Part shown: positions 16,212 through 24,661 of the stretch, one piece after another
Position numbering within the stretch: the stretch's first letter is position 1
Layout of the letters: every line of letters begins with the position of its first letter
The notes under the pieces: generated by a model
What the model was told of the DNA's origin: nothing
Databases searched by the model: none
What the model saw: only the letters and a program-made list of their open reading frames with translations
Position numbers and translations under genes: made by a program
Assembly (NCBI GenBank): GCA_035540975.1
Contig: DATLFN010000085.1
Coordinates: forward strand, 1-59,094
Source: Acidimicrobiales bacterium
Lineage (GTDB): Bacteria > Actinomycetota > Acidimicrobiia > Acidimicrobiales > GCA-2861595
Direction of reading: 5' to 3'
DNA length: 59,094 nt

Positions 16212-16876
16212 GGCGACCCTCCGGTGGACACGAACTCGGCCTGCCGGGCGATCTCGACGGCGTGGTCGCCGATGCGCTCGTAGAACCGGCCCAGCAGCGA
16301 CAGGTCGACGGCGGGCGCCGTCTCGGTGCCGCCGGCGAGGAGGGCGGCGAACAGCTCGGTCCGCAGCACGTCCAGGTCGCGGTCGGACGCCTCGACGCCC
16401 TGGCCGGCCTCGGCGTCGCCCGCCTGGTAGGCGGTGAGCGCGGCACCCAGCTCGGCCGCCGCCGCCGTCGACATCTCCACCACCAGGACCCGCAACCCGG
16501 GGCCGAAGTCCGAGGCGTCCCGCTCGAAGCAGGCGGACCGGGCGACGTGGGCCACCAGGTCGCCCGCCCGGGAGACCGCCTCGGTGAGGCGCACGAGGGC
16601 GACCAGGCGGCGGAGGTCGACGGCCATGGGCTGCTGGGTGGCGATGAGATCGTAGGCGGCCAGCTCGGCGTCGCGCGCCCGCGCCGACCAGCCCGCCGTG
16701 CGGGCGTCGACGCCCCGCCCCGCCTCGCAGTCCCGCCGCAACCAGGCGTCGGTCGCCTCGGCCACGGACCGCTGGACCTCGAAGCCGATGCCCACCACGG
16801 CGCGCTGGAGCGACGCGATCCGGGCGTGGAACCGCTGCCGGCCCGGCCCCAGCCATTCGCGCCCGTCCTCGGTCAC
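16199..16876 (-). CDS. PhoU-domain protein
   Basis: A 225-aa, all-helical protein with two PhoU repeats. Landmarks are AAYDLIATQQPMAVDLRRLV in the first repeat and LLGRFYERIGDHAVEIARQ in the second; the ExxxD-type metal-binding patterns are present. PhoU proteins link the Pst transporter to the SenX3/RegX3-type two-component system and limit phosphate uptake. The GTG at 16876 is 25 bp after the other minus-strand phoU-like gene, so the two form an operon probably driven by the PHO box at 17599-17620. Confidence 0.85.
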   Translation of the reverse strand: MTEDGREWLGPGRQRFHARIASLQRAVVGIGFEVQRSVAEATDAWLRRDCEAGRGVDARTAGWSARARDAELAAYDLIATQQPMAVDLRRLVALVRLTEAVSRAGDLVAHVARSACFERDASDFGPGLRVLVVEMSTAAAAELGAALTAYQAGDAEAGQGVEASDRDLDVLRTELFAALLAGGTETAPAVDLSLLGRFYERIGDHAVEIARQAEFVSTGGSPYAP

Positions 16877-16901
16877 CGCCGGTCGTCCCCGCCGATCGTC
16901 C

Positions 16902-17540
16902 TCACAGCTGCCCCGTCACGAGGTAGCGCACACGCCGGCCGACGATCACCGCATGGTCGGCCACCCGTTCCAGGTAGCGACCGACCAGGACCACGTCGAG
17001 GGTCGTGGCCAGGTCGGGCGGGGTGCGGAACACCTCGGCGAGGAAACGCCGGTGCAGCTCGTCGAGACGGTCGTCCCAGACGTCGAGGGCCTCGGCGGCG
17101 GCGACGTCTCGCCGGACGTACGCCTCCACCGAGCCCTGGAACAGCTGGTGGGCCTCGTCCGCCATGCGGCCCAGCAGGCCGCCCAGGCGGGGAGGGAGGG
17201 GGGCGTGCGGCCTGGCGGCGAAGGCGGCGACGTGGCGGACCAGCTTGCTCGAGCGCTCCAGCTCGTGGGTCAGCCGCACCACGGTCACCAGGAAGCGCAG
17301 GTCGCCGGCGGCGGGCTGCTGGCGGGCCAGCGACTCGAAGGCCCGGCCCTCGCAGCGGCGGATGGCGGCGTCGATGGCGGCATGCCCGTCGACGACCCCG
17401 GCCGCCAGGTCGTGGTCACCGGTCACGAGGGCCTCGGCGGCGGCGGCCAGGGCCTGGCCGACCCGGGCGGCGAGGCACGCCAAGTCGGCGTCCAGGTCGG
17501 CCAGCTCACGATCGAACACGGTCCTGGTCGGCTCGGGCAT
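16902..17540 (-). CDS. PhoU-domain protein
   Basis: A 212-aa PhoU-like protein. The ATG at 17540 (MPEPTRTVFDRELADLDADL) is preferred over an upstream in-frame start at 17651 that would read through the PHO box. Typical segments are ESLARQQPAAGDLRFLV and LVGRYLERVADHAVIVGRR. It is the first gene of a two-gene phoU operon; a third phoU lies at 19683. The copies are clearly divergent, so distinct roles (Pst regulation, polyphosphate or persistence control) are possible. Confidence 0.87.
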   Translation of the reverse strand: MPEPTRTVFDRELADLDADLACLAARVGQALAAAAEALVTGDHDLAAGVVDGHAAIDAAIRRCEGRAFESLARQQPAAGDLRFLVTVVRLTHELERSSKLVRHVAAFAARPHAPLPPRLGGLLGRMADEAHQLFQGSVEAYVRRDVAAAEALDVWDDRLDELHRRFLAEVFRTPPDLATTLDVVLVGRYLERVADHAVIVGRRVRYLVTGQL

Positions 17541-17598
17541 TGGCCTCGGCTCCCACCATACGGAGCGCGGGGGCCGGCCCGGCCACCCCCCGGCGACG

Positions 17599-17620
17599 GC
17601 GCGGTGAACGACCGGTGAAC
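17599..17620 (-). promoter_or_regulatory. PHO box (two 11-bp direct repeats)
   Basis: On the minus strand GTTCACCGGTC (17620-17610) and GTTCACCGCGC (17609-17599) are contiguous 11-bp units of the actinobacterial PHO-box type bound by PhoP/RegX3-class regulators. It lies 59 bp before the phoU pair and about 60 bp before senX3, so it may serve both. Confidence 0.75.
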
Positions 17621-17668
17621 ACTGGTCCCGGCGACGGCTCCGGGGGCTCACCGGGCGCCGCTCCTCGG

Positions 17669-17674
17669 TAACGT
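17669..17674 (+). promoter_or_regulatory. putative leaderless -10 element of senX3
   Basis: TAACGT lies exactly 6 nt before the GTG at 17681, with no Shine-Dalgarno sequence. Confidence 0.45.
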
Positions 17675-17680
17675 CGTCGT

Positions 17681-18919
17681 GTGCCGGTGCTGTTGGCCTG
17701 TGTGGTCGTCGCGGCGGGTGCCGTGGTGTCGCTGGTGATGGTGGCGCGGGCCCGGGCCGAGCGCCGGGCCGCCGCTCGCGTCGAGGCGGTCGTGGCGCGG
17801 CTGCGTCCCGGCGGAGCGACGCCGGGCGGCGCCCGTCTCGAGGCGGCGCTGTCCCGGCTGGACCGGGCGGCGGACGAGGTGGCCGACCGGGCGAGGGACC
17901 AGGCTGCCCTGGTCGCGTCCCTCCGGGGCGCGCTGGAGGCGGTGCCCCTGGGCGTCGTCGTCGCCGGCCCGGACGGCGGCGTGCGCTTCCGCAACGCCGC
18001 CGCCGAGGACGTGCTGGGCGGGGGGGCGTCGAACGCCCTGGTCTCCCGGGCTCTCGCCGAGCTGCTGGCCTCGGCGGCCGACGGCGAGGCCGCGTCCCGC
18101 CCCCTGGAGCTGTACGGGCCGCCCCGGCGCATGTTGTCGCTGGCCGCCGTGCCGCTCGGCGACCGGTCGTCGGCCGTGGTGGTGGAGGACGTCTCCGAGC
18201 GCCGGCGCCTCGACGCCGTGCGCCGTGACTTCGTGGCCAACGTCAGCCACGAGCTGAAGACGCCGGTGGCGGCCGTGGGTCTGCTGGCCGAGACCCTGGT
18301 GGGCGAGGACGACTCGACGACGGTGCACCGGCTGGCCGGCCGCATCCAGGACGAGGCGTTCCGGGTGGCGAAGATCATCGACGACCTGCTCGACCTCAGC
18401 CGCCTCGAGGCGGAGGAGTCGGCGCTCCACGAACCCGTCAGGGTGGGCGAGGTGGTGGCCGCGGCGGCGGCGCAGGTCGAGCCGGCGGCGTCGCTGCGCT
18501 CGGTCCGCCTCGAGGTGGTCGAGCCGCCCCGGACGTGGACGGTGGAGGGCGACCGTCGCCAGCTGGTGTCGGCGCTGGCCAACCTGCTGGAGAACGCCGT
18601 GAAGTACTCCGACGAGGGCTCGTACGTCGAGGTGCGGGCCCGGACCGACGGGTCGGTGATCGAGGTGTCGGTACGCGACACCGGCATCGGCATCCCGTCG
18701 AGGGACCTGGGCCGCATCTTCGAGCGCTTCTACCGCGTCGACCGCGGCCGGGGTCGCGACACCGGAGGGACGGGGCTGGGCCTCTCGATCGTCCGCCACA
18801 TCGCCTCCAACCACGGCGGAGACGTGCTGGTCGAGTCCGTGGAGGGCGAGGGCTCCACGTTCACCCTGCGCCTGCCGGCGACGCCGGGACCGGTCGGCTT
18901 GATGGCCGACGCCGGATGA
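17681..18919 (+). CDS. senX3: phosphate-sensing histidine kinase (SenX3/PhoR type)
   Basis: A 412-aa sensor kinase, GTG at 17681. One N-terminal membrane helix (about 1-22), a helical linker, a PAS-like domain (about 85-170: ALEAVPLGVVVAGPDGGVRF), then the HisKA region with the phospho-His in FVANVSHELKTPVAAV, and the HATPase domain (LANLLENAVKYS, DTGIGIP, GTGLGLSIV). Short periplasmic content matches SenX3 and PhoR, which sense Pst/PhoU state, not phosphate itself. It overlaps or abuts the response regulator (ATGA at 18916). Confidence 0.9.
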   Translation: MPVLLACVVVAAGAVVSLVMVARARAERRAAARVEAVVARLRPGGATPGGARLEAALSRLDRAADEVADRARDQAALVASLRGALEAVPLGVVVAGPDGGVRFRNAAAEDVLGGGASNALVSRALAELLASAADGEAASRPLELYGPPRRMLSLAAVPLGDRSSAVVVEDVSERRRLDAVRRDFVANVSHELKTPVAAVGLLAETLVGEDDSTTVHRLAGRIQDEAFRVAKIIDDLLDLSRLEAEESALHEPVRVGEVVAAAAAQVEPAASLRSVRLEVVEPPRTWTVEGDRRQLVSALANLLENAVKYSDEGSYVEVRARTDGSVIEVSVRDTGIGIPSRDLGRIFERFYRVDRGRGRDTGGTGLGLSIVRHIASNHGGDVLVESVEGEGSTFTLRLPATPGPVGLMADAG

Positions 18920-18927
18920 GGAGCGCC

Positions 18928-19638
18928 ATGGCCGAGACCCTGCCCACCGTCCTGGTCGTGGAGGACGAGGACTCGTTCGTGGAGGCCCTGGTGGTGGGGC
19001 TGAAGAGGGAGGGCTTCCTCGTGCACGTGGCGAGGGACGGCATCACCGCCCTCGCCCTCTTCGACGCGGTGCGGCCCGACCTCGTCCTGCTGGACGTCAT
19101 GCTGCCCAGCCTGTCCGGGGTGGACGTCTGCCGCGAGATCCGCCAGCGCTCGCGCACGCCGATCATCATGGTGACGGCCAAGGGATCGGAGATCGACACG
19201 GTCGTCGGCCTCGAGGTGGGAGCCGACGACTACGTGACCAAGCCGTACCGCCTCCGCGAGCTGGTGGCCAGGATGCGGGCCGTGCTGCGCCGGGCCCCGC
19301 GCGACGACGAGTCGGCCGGCTCGAGCGGTGCCGTGCTGGAGGTGGGCGACGTCCGGCTCGACCCCGAGCGCCACGAGGTCACCGTCCGGGGCGACCTGGT
19401 GGCCCTGCCCCTCAAGGAGTTCGACCTGCTGGAGGTGCTGCTCGACAACGCCGGGCGGGTCCTCACCCGGGACACGCTCATCGACCGGGTGTGGGGGACG
19501 GACTACGTCGGCGACACCAAGACCCTGGACGTCCACATCAAGCGGCTGCGGTCCAAGCTCGAGGTCGACCCGTCGAACCCCGAGCGGATCGTCACCATCC
19601 GCGGCCTGGGCTACCGCTACGAGAAGGTGGCTCCCTGA
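18928..19638 (+). CDS. regX3: OmpR-family phosphate response regulator (RegX3/PhoB type)
   Basis: A 236-aa regulator. The ATG at 18928 is preceded by AGGAG at 5 nt; ATG 18916, overlapping the kinase stop, is the alternative. The receiver has the acidic pair in VVEDEDSF, acceptor Asp in LLDVMLPSLSG and Lys in YVTKPYRLREL. The C-terminal winged helix contains LPLKEFDLLEVLLDNAGRV and TKTLDVHIKRLRSKLE. It should bind the PHO boxes listed here and activate pst, phoU, phoH and ppk under phosphate limitation. Confidence 0.92.
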   Translation: MAETLPTVLVVEDEDSFVEALVVGLKREGFLVHVARDGITALALFDAVRPDLVLLDVMLPSLSGVDVCREIRQRSRTPIIMVTAKGSEIDTVVGLEVGADDYVTKPYRLRELVARMRAVLRRAPRDDESAGSSGAVLEVGDVRLDPERHEVTVRGDLVALPLKEFDLLEVLLDNAGRVLTRDTLIDRVWGTDYVGDTKTLDVHIKRLRSKLEVDPSNPERIVTIRGLGYRYEKVAP

Positions 19639-19682
19639 CGGGGCAGGCGAGCCCGCCCGCCGCGCGTGCGACACTGGCGCCG

Positions 19683-20426
19683 ATGGGTGACACCCGCAAG
19701 CGCTACCACGAGCAGCTCCAGCAGATGGTGGACGACACCGTGCGGCTGGGCGCCATGGCCATCGAGGAGATCACGGCGGGGACGCAGGCCCTGCTCGACG
19801 CCGACCTGGCCGCCGCCGAGCGGGTGGTGGCGTCGGACGCCGACATGGACGCCCTGACCCACGAGATCGAGGAGAGCGCCTACGTCGTCCTGGCCCGCCA
19901 GAACCCCATGGCGCGGGACCTGCGCACCGTCGTCGCCATCCTCCGGGTGATCCACGAGGTGGAGCGGTGCGGCGACCTGATGGTCAACGTCGCCAAGACG
20001 ACGCGTCGCCTCTACCCGCACGGTCTCGACCCCAAGCTCCGCGGGCTCATCGAGCGCATGGGGGCCCAGGCGGCCGACCAGGCGCGGCTGGCCATCACCG
20101 CCTTCCGGGACGGGGACCCCCTGCAGGCGGCGGCGCTCGTCGACATGGACGACGTCATGGACGATCTCCAGAAGTCGTTGTTCCGGGCCATCTTCGCCGG
20201 CGGTGCCCCCGACGAGGCGTCGCTCCACCGGGCCGTCCAGGTGGCCCTGGTGGGCCGGTACTACGAGCGCATCGCCGACCACGCCGTGAACGTGAGCGGC
20301 CGGGTGCGGTTCATGGTCACCGGCGAGTGGTCGGAGGACGACGTCTCCGCCGACGACCACGAGGGTGCCGACGTCGTGCCCGGTCCGCCCGGTGCCGCGC
20401 CGGACGGCTCGCTGCGGCCGGGCTGA
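19683..20426 (+). CDS. phoU: phosphate signalling protein PhoU
   Basis: A 247-aa PhoU. Both repeats are well preserved (YVVLARQNPMARDLRTVVAI, VERCGDLMVNVAK, LVGRYYERIADHAVNVSGR). A 25-residue acidic tail follows the second repeat. It lies 44 bp after regX3 in the same direction and faces pstB. Of the three PhoU copies this is the closest to canonical PhoU in motif and context, so it is the likely negative regulator of SenX3/RegX3 signalling. Confidence 0.92.
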   Translation: MGDTRKRYHEQLQQMVDDTVRLGAMAIEEITAGTQALLDADLAAAERVVASDADMDALTHEIEESAYVVLARQNPMARDLRTVVAILRVIHEVERCGDLMVNVAKTTRRLYPHGLDPKLRGLIERMGAQAADQARLAITAFRDGDPLQAAALVDMDDVMDDLQKSLFRAIFAGGAPDEASLHRAVQVALVGRYYERIADHAVNVSGRVRFMVTGEWSEDDVSADDHEGADVVPGPPGAAPDGSLRPG

Positions 20427-20437
20427 CAGCGCAGCGG

Positions 20438-21331
20438 TCAGCCGAAGCGGCCGGTGATGTAGTCCTCGGTGCGGCGGTCGGAGGGGGCGGTGAAGATGCG
20501 CTCCGTGCGGTCGAACTCCACCAGCACGCCGGTGCGCTCCCGGCCCTCGTCGCTCACCTCGGCGGTGAAGAAGGCGGTCCGGTCGGACACCCGGGCCGCC
20601 TGCTGCATGTTGTGGGTGACGATCACGATCGTGTAGTCGCGCTTGAGCTCCATCATGAGCTCCTCGATGCGGTTGGTCGCCAGCGGGTCGAGGGCCGAGC
20701 ACGGCTCGTCCATCAGGATGACGTCGGGGCGGACGGCGATGCAGCGGGCGATGCACAGGCGCTGCTGCTGGCCGCCGGACAGCGAGAAGGCGCTCTTCTT
20801 GACCTTGTCCTTCACCTCGTCCCACAGGGCCGCCTTGCGCAGGGACTCCTCGACGAGGTCGTCCATGCTGGACGGCTTCATCCCGTTCACCCGGGGCCCG
20901 AAGGCCACGTTGTCGTAGATGGACTTGGGGAACGGGTTGGGCTTCTGGAACACCATGCCGATGCGCCGCCGGACCTCGATGGGGTCGACGTCGTCGCCGT
21001 ACAGGTCCTGGTCGTGGTAGGCGATGCGCCCCTCCACGCGCGTGCCGGGGATGAGCTCGTTCATCCGGTTGAGGCAGCGGATGAACGTGCTCTTGCCGCA
21101 CCCGGACGGGCCGATCACGGCCGTGATCCGGTTCTCGGCGATGTCCATGGTGACGCCGCGGATGGCCCGGAAGGCCCCGTAGAAGAAGCTCAGGTCGTCG
21201 ATGCGGAACACCGGCGCTCCGGCGGCCACCGTGGGGGGGTCGTCGGCGGCCGGCACCTCCGGTCGCCGGGTGGGGCCGGCGGTGCCGGGGGCGCCCGCTG
21301 ACTGGCTCAACGTGGCATTCGGGTCGGGCAC
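20438..21331 (-). CDS. pstB: phosphate ABC transporter ATP-binding protein
   Basis: A 297-aa ABC ATPase. Walker A is GPSGCGKST, the Q-loop is VFQKPNPFP (diagnostic for PstB), the signature is [13 protein letters not shown], Walker B is [13 protein letters not shown], and the switch His is in VTHNMQQA. It drives phosphate import through PstC/PstA. A 40-residue Pro/Ala-rich N-terminal extension precedes the fold, so a later start is possible. Last gene of the pstSCAB operon, 4 bp after pstA. Confidence 0.96.
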   Translation of the reverse strand: MPDPNATLSQSAGAPGTAGPTRRPEVPAADDPPTVAAGAPVFRIDDLSFFYGAFRAIRGVTMDIAENRITAVIGPSGCGKSTFIRCLNRMNELIPGTRVEGRIAYHDQDLYGDDVDPIEVRRRIGMVFQKPNPFPKSIYDNVAFGPRVNGMKPSSMDDLVEESLRKAALWDEVKDKVKKSAFSLSGGQQQRLCIARCIAVRPDVILMDEPCSALDPLATNRIEELMMELKRDYTIVIVTHNMQQAARVSDRTAFFTAEVSDEGRERTGVLVEFDRTERIFTAPSDRRTEDYITGRFG

Positions 21332-21335
21332 GTGG

Positions 21336-22241
21336 TCACCACCGGGTCGAGAATCGGTTGCGGACGAAGATGGCCACGGCGTTCATCGCCAGCAGCATGG
21401 CGAGCAGGACGATGCTCGCGGCCGCCGCCGCCTCGGCGAACGCCGGCTGCGGCCGGCTGGTCCAGTTGAAGATCAGCACGGGGAGCGCCGAGAACGGGTC
21501 GCGCACGTCGTCGGGGGTGTTGAAGATGGAGACGGCGGCACCGATGACGAGGAGGGGGGCCGTCTCCCCGATGGCACGGGACAGCGACAGGATGACCCCG
21601 GTCATCGTTCCCGGCATGGCCGCCGGGAGCACGTGGTGGCGCACCGCCTGCCACTTGGTGGCCCCCAGCGCGTAGGCGGCCAGCCGCACCGACTCGGGAA
21701 CGGCGCGCAGCGACTCGCGCGCGGCGATGATGATGACCGGGAGGCTCATCACGCCGAGGGTCAGGCCGCCGGCGAGCAGGCTGGGGCCCATCCCCAGGAA
21801 CCGCACGAACACGCCGAGGCCGAGGATCCCGTAGACCACCGAGGGGACCCCGGCCAGGTTGGCGATGTTGGCCTCGATGAGGTTGGTGAGGCGGTTCCTG
21901 GGAGCGAACTCCTCGAGGTAGACGGCGGCGCCGACGCCGACGGGGAAGCTGAACAGCGCGGTGAGCCCCATCAGCCACATCGTCCCGTACAGGGCCGCCT
22001 TGATCCCGGCCCGGGCGGGGAACCGGGACACGAAGTTGCCGAAGAAGGCGCCCGGGTCGGCCGCCAGCCGGTCCCAGCCCCGGTCGTAGATCGTCACCAG
22101 GAGCAGCCCCAGGGCGACGACGCCGAGGAACGTCCCCAGGAAAAGGCTGAAGGCGGCGACGCCGTCGAGCAGGAGGCTGAGTCGGGTCCGGCTGGCGCCC
22201 CGGCCGAGGCCGGCGGGTGCCCCGACGGCGACGGCCGTCAC
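21336..22241 (-). CDS. pstA: phosphate ABC transporter permease PstA
   Basis: A 301-aa membrane permease with about six helices and the EAA-type cytosolic loop [23 protein letters not shown] start overlaps the pstC stop (GTGA). [15 protein letters not shown] and [12 protein letters not shown] are typical PstA segments. With PstC it forms the inner-membrane channel. Confidence 0.94.
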   Translation of the reverse strand: MTAVAVGAPAGLGRGASRTRLSLLLDGVAAFSLFLGTFLGVVALGLLLVTIYDRGWDRLAADPGAFFGNFVSRFPARAGIKAALYGTMWLMGLTALFSFPVGVGAAVYLEEFAPRNRLTNLIEANIANLAGVPSVVYGILGLGVFVRFLGMGPSLLAGGLTLGVMSLPVIIIAARESLRAVPESVRLAAYALGATKWQAVRHHVLPAAMPGTMTGVILSLSRAIGETAPLLVIGAAVSIFNTPDDVRDPFSALPVLIFNWTSRPQPAFAEAAAAASIVLLAMLLAMNAVAIFVRNRFSTRW

Positions 22242-23179
22242 TGGTACGCCTGCCGGAACCGGCGCACGAGGCGGATGCTGAGGAGGTTCATGCCCAGGGT
22301 GATGAGGAACAGCGTGGCGCCCACGGCGAAGAGCGACTCGTAGCGGATGGACCCGGCGGCCGCCTCGCCGCTCACCGTCTGCGCGATGTAGGCGGTGAGG
22401 GTCTGGATGGAGTCGAAGAAGTCGGTGGTCAGCCGCGGCGTGTTGCCCGACGCGATGGTGACCGCCATCGTCTCGCCCACGGCCCGGGAGACGGCCAGGA
22501 TCACCGAGGCGGCGATGCCCGACAGGGCGGCGGGCATCACCACCCGCAGGGCCACCACCCGCCTGCTCGCCCCCATGCCGAAGGCGGCCTCCCGCAGCGC
22601 CTGGGGGACGGCGCGCATGGCGTCCTCGCTGATCGAGGCGATGACGGGCAGGATCATCAGGCCCACGGCGACGGCGCCGGCGGCGGCGTTGAAGATGAAC
22701 ACGCGCTCGTCGCCGAAGATCGGTCGCAGGAGCGTCGGCGTCACGAAGTTCAGGGCGAAGAACCCCACCACCACGGTAGGGATGCCGGCGAGCACCTCGA
22801 GCACCGGCTTGACGACGGACCGCACCCGGGGCCGGGCGTACTCCGCCAGGTAGACGGCGGTGGCGAGCCCCAGCGGGAGCCCGACGAACAGCGAGCCGAC
22901 GGCGATCATCAGCGACCCGTTGATCAGCGGGAGGACCCCGAAGTCACCGGCCTCGACCCGGCCACCGAGGGGCGCCCAGCGCGTCCCGGTCAGGAAGTCG
23001 AGGACCGGCACCTTGGCGAAGAAGCTGATCGTCTCGCCCGCCAGGACGGCGATGATCCCGAGCGTGACCAGCACGGAGACGACGGCGCAAACGGCGAGGA
23101 GCCCGACCACGGCCCGCTCACCCGGTCGTGACCGGTGGCGGGTGATGTTGCGGTCGGGGATGGGGATCGAGGTCGCCAT
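22238..23179 (-). CDS. pstC: phosphate ABC transporter permease PstC
   Basis: A 313-aa permease with about six membrane helices, ATG at 23179. The EAA-type loop is MRAVPQALREAAFGMGAS; PTVVVGFFALNFVTPTL and AVGETMAVTIASGN are characteristic PstC stretches. It lies 61 bp after pstS and is translationally coupled to pstA. Confidence 0.94.
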   Translation of the reverse strand: MATSIPIPDRNITRHRSRPGERAVVGLLAVCAVVSVLVTLGIIAVLAGETISFFAKVPVLDFLTGTRWAPLGGRVEAGDFGVLPLINGSLMIAVGSLFVGLPLGLATAVYLAEYARPRVRSVVKPVLEVLAGIPTVVVGFFALNFVTPTLLRPIFGDERVFIFNAAAGAVAVGLMILPVIASISEDAMRAVPQALREAAFGMGASRRVVALRVVMPAALSGIAASVILAVSRAVGETMAVTIASGNTPRLTTDFFDSIQTLTAYIAQTVSGEAAAGSIRYESLFAVGATLFLITLGMNLLSIRLVRRFRQAYQ

Positions 23180-23240
23180 GGCTGCGAACGGGCGGACGCT
23201 AGCTGCCGGCCGGTCCGCCAGCCAGCGTCCGCCAGCGGGA

Positions 23241-24221
23241 CTAGCCCGCCGACTCGAGGGCTTCGAGGCCCTTCTCGTAGTCCTCGGCAGGAGCCGGGGT
23301 GTAGCCCACGTCGGTGATCAGCTCGGGCGTCGTCTCCAGGTAGAACCGGACGAACTCCTGCACCTCCGGACGGCTCAGCGCCGAGTTCTTGACGTAGATG
23401 AAGAGCGGCCTGCTCAGCGGGTAGTCGCCGGACTCGACGGTCTCGTCGCTGGGCTCCACGCAGGTGCCGTCCTCGCCCGCCACCTCGACGGCCTTGAGGA
23501 CGCTCTCGTTCTCGGTGAAGTAGGCGAAACCGAAGTACCCCCACGAGTTCTTCTCACCCTTGATGCCCTGCACGAGGGTGTTGTCGTCCTCCGACGCCGT
23601 GTAGTCGGTGCGGGCCTTCAGGCTCCCCTCGTCGTCGGGGGCGCCCAGGACCTCCTCGACGAAGAAGTCGTAGGTCCCCGAGTCCGTCCCCGGGGCGAAG
23701 ATGGCGATCTTCTCGGCCGGGAACTTCGGGTCGACCTGGTCCCAGGTGGAGGCCCCGCCCTCCTTGAAGATGGTGCCCAGCTGCTCGATGGTCAGGCACT
23801 CGAGGAAGGCGTTCTCGGCCGAGGTGACGATGGCCAGCCCGTCGAGGCCGACCCGGAACTCCGTGTAGTCGACGCCGGCCGCCTCGCACGCCGCCACCTC
23901 CTCGTCCTTGATCGGGCGGGACGCGTCGGCGATGTCGATCTCGTCGTTGCAGAACTTCTTGAAGCCGCCCCCGGTGCCGGAGGTGCCGACGGAGACGTCC
24001 ACGCCGGGCTGCTCGGTGCGGAACTCCTCGGCGATGGCCTCGCTGACGGGCGCCACCGTCGAGGACCCGTCGATGGTGATCGCACCCGACAGCTCGGCTC
24101 CCGACCCCGAGCCGGCGGCGTCGCCTGCGGCGTCGTCGTCGCCTCCGCAGGCTCCCAGCACCAGCGCCGCCGCGGCCGCCGCCGCCAGCACCCGGACGAA
24201 TCCCGCACTCGATCGCCTCAT
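23241..24221 (-). CDS. pstS: phosphate-binding lipoprotein PstS
   Basis: A 326-aa substrate-binding protein. The ATG at 24221 gives a signal peptide with lipobox LVLGAC; an upstream GTG/ATG frame extension is unnecessary. Phosphate-contact motifs are ITIDGSSTVAPVSEA, GTGGGFKKFCNDE and APGTDSGTYDFFVEE. It captures phosphate outside the membrane for PstCAB. A three-unit PHO box lies about 97-129 bp upstream on the same strand, so it should be strongly induced under phosphate limitation. Confidence 0.96.
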   Translation of the reverse strand: MRRSSAGFVRVLAAAAAAALVLGACGGDDDAAGDAAGSGSGAELSGAITIDGSSTVAPVSEAIAEEFRTEQPGVDVSVGTSGTGGGFKKFCNDEIDIADASRPIKDEEVAACEAAGVDYTEFRVGLDGLAIVTSAENAFLECLTIEQLGTIFKEGGASTWDQVDPKFPAEKIAIFAPGTDSGTYDFFVEEVLGAPDDEGSLKARTDYTASEDDNTLVQGIKGEKNSWGYFGFAYFTENESVLKAVEVAGEDGTCVEPSDETVESGDYPLSRPLFIYVKNSALSRPEVQEFVRFYLETTPELITDVGYTPAPAEDYEKGLEALESAG

Positions 24222-24317
24222 GGTCGGAAGAGCCCTCCTGTGGGTCGTCGCACGGCCGGTCCGTGTCGCGGTCCCTCGCCCCGTACCGTAGGGAACGGCC
24301 CTGACCGGGGGCACACC

Positions 24318-24350
24318 GGCGGATGGACGCCAGGTGAACGGCGGTTGAAC
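24318..24350 (-). promoter_or_regulatory. PHO box (three 11-bp direct repeats) of pstS
   Basis: Read on the minus strand, GTTCAACCGCC, GTTCACCTGGC and GTCCATCCGCC are three contiguous 11-bp units at 24350-24340, 24339-24329 and 24328-24318. This is the clearest PHO box in the window and points toward pstS; it could also act on the divergent ppx gene. Confidence 0.85.
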
Positions 24351-24650
24351 ATCGAAGGCGCCCGCGGACCGGACCGCGACCGCGAGGCCTGCACCGGCTG
24401 CCGTCCGGGGGGCGGCAGCCGGCCGGTGACGCCGGCTGCCGCCGGGACCTGGGCCGCCCTCCTGCCGGGTCGTGGGCCGGCGGGAGACGCGACCGTCCCG
24501 GCGACGCTACCGGCGGGTGGTGGCGCGGGTGTGGCCTCGGGTCGGCGGGGAAATGACGTCTGGATGAAACCGACGTGTCACGCCCGGGGAGTTCGGCGCC
24601 CGTTCCGATGACGTTCACGTCGGCACCCCCGGGCCCGTCGCCGCCTCCCG

Positions 24651-24656
24651 TACCGT
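24651..24656 (+). promoter_or_regulatory. putative leaderless -10 element of ppx
   Basis: TACCGT ends 5 nt before the GTG at 24662; no Shine-Dalgarno sequence is present. Confidence 0.35.
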
Positions 24657-24661
24657 TGGGT

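Larger units (their letters stand above)
24222..24661. other. 440-bp divergent regulatory region between pstS and ppx
   Basis: This gap separates divergent pstS and ppx. It holds the three-unit PHO box at 24318-24350 and a TANNNT element before ppx. The stretch 24351-24600 is GC-rich with no convincing reading frame or RNA gene. Confidence 0.6.
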
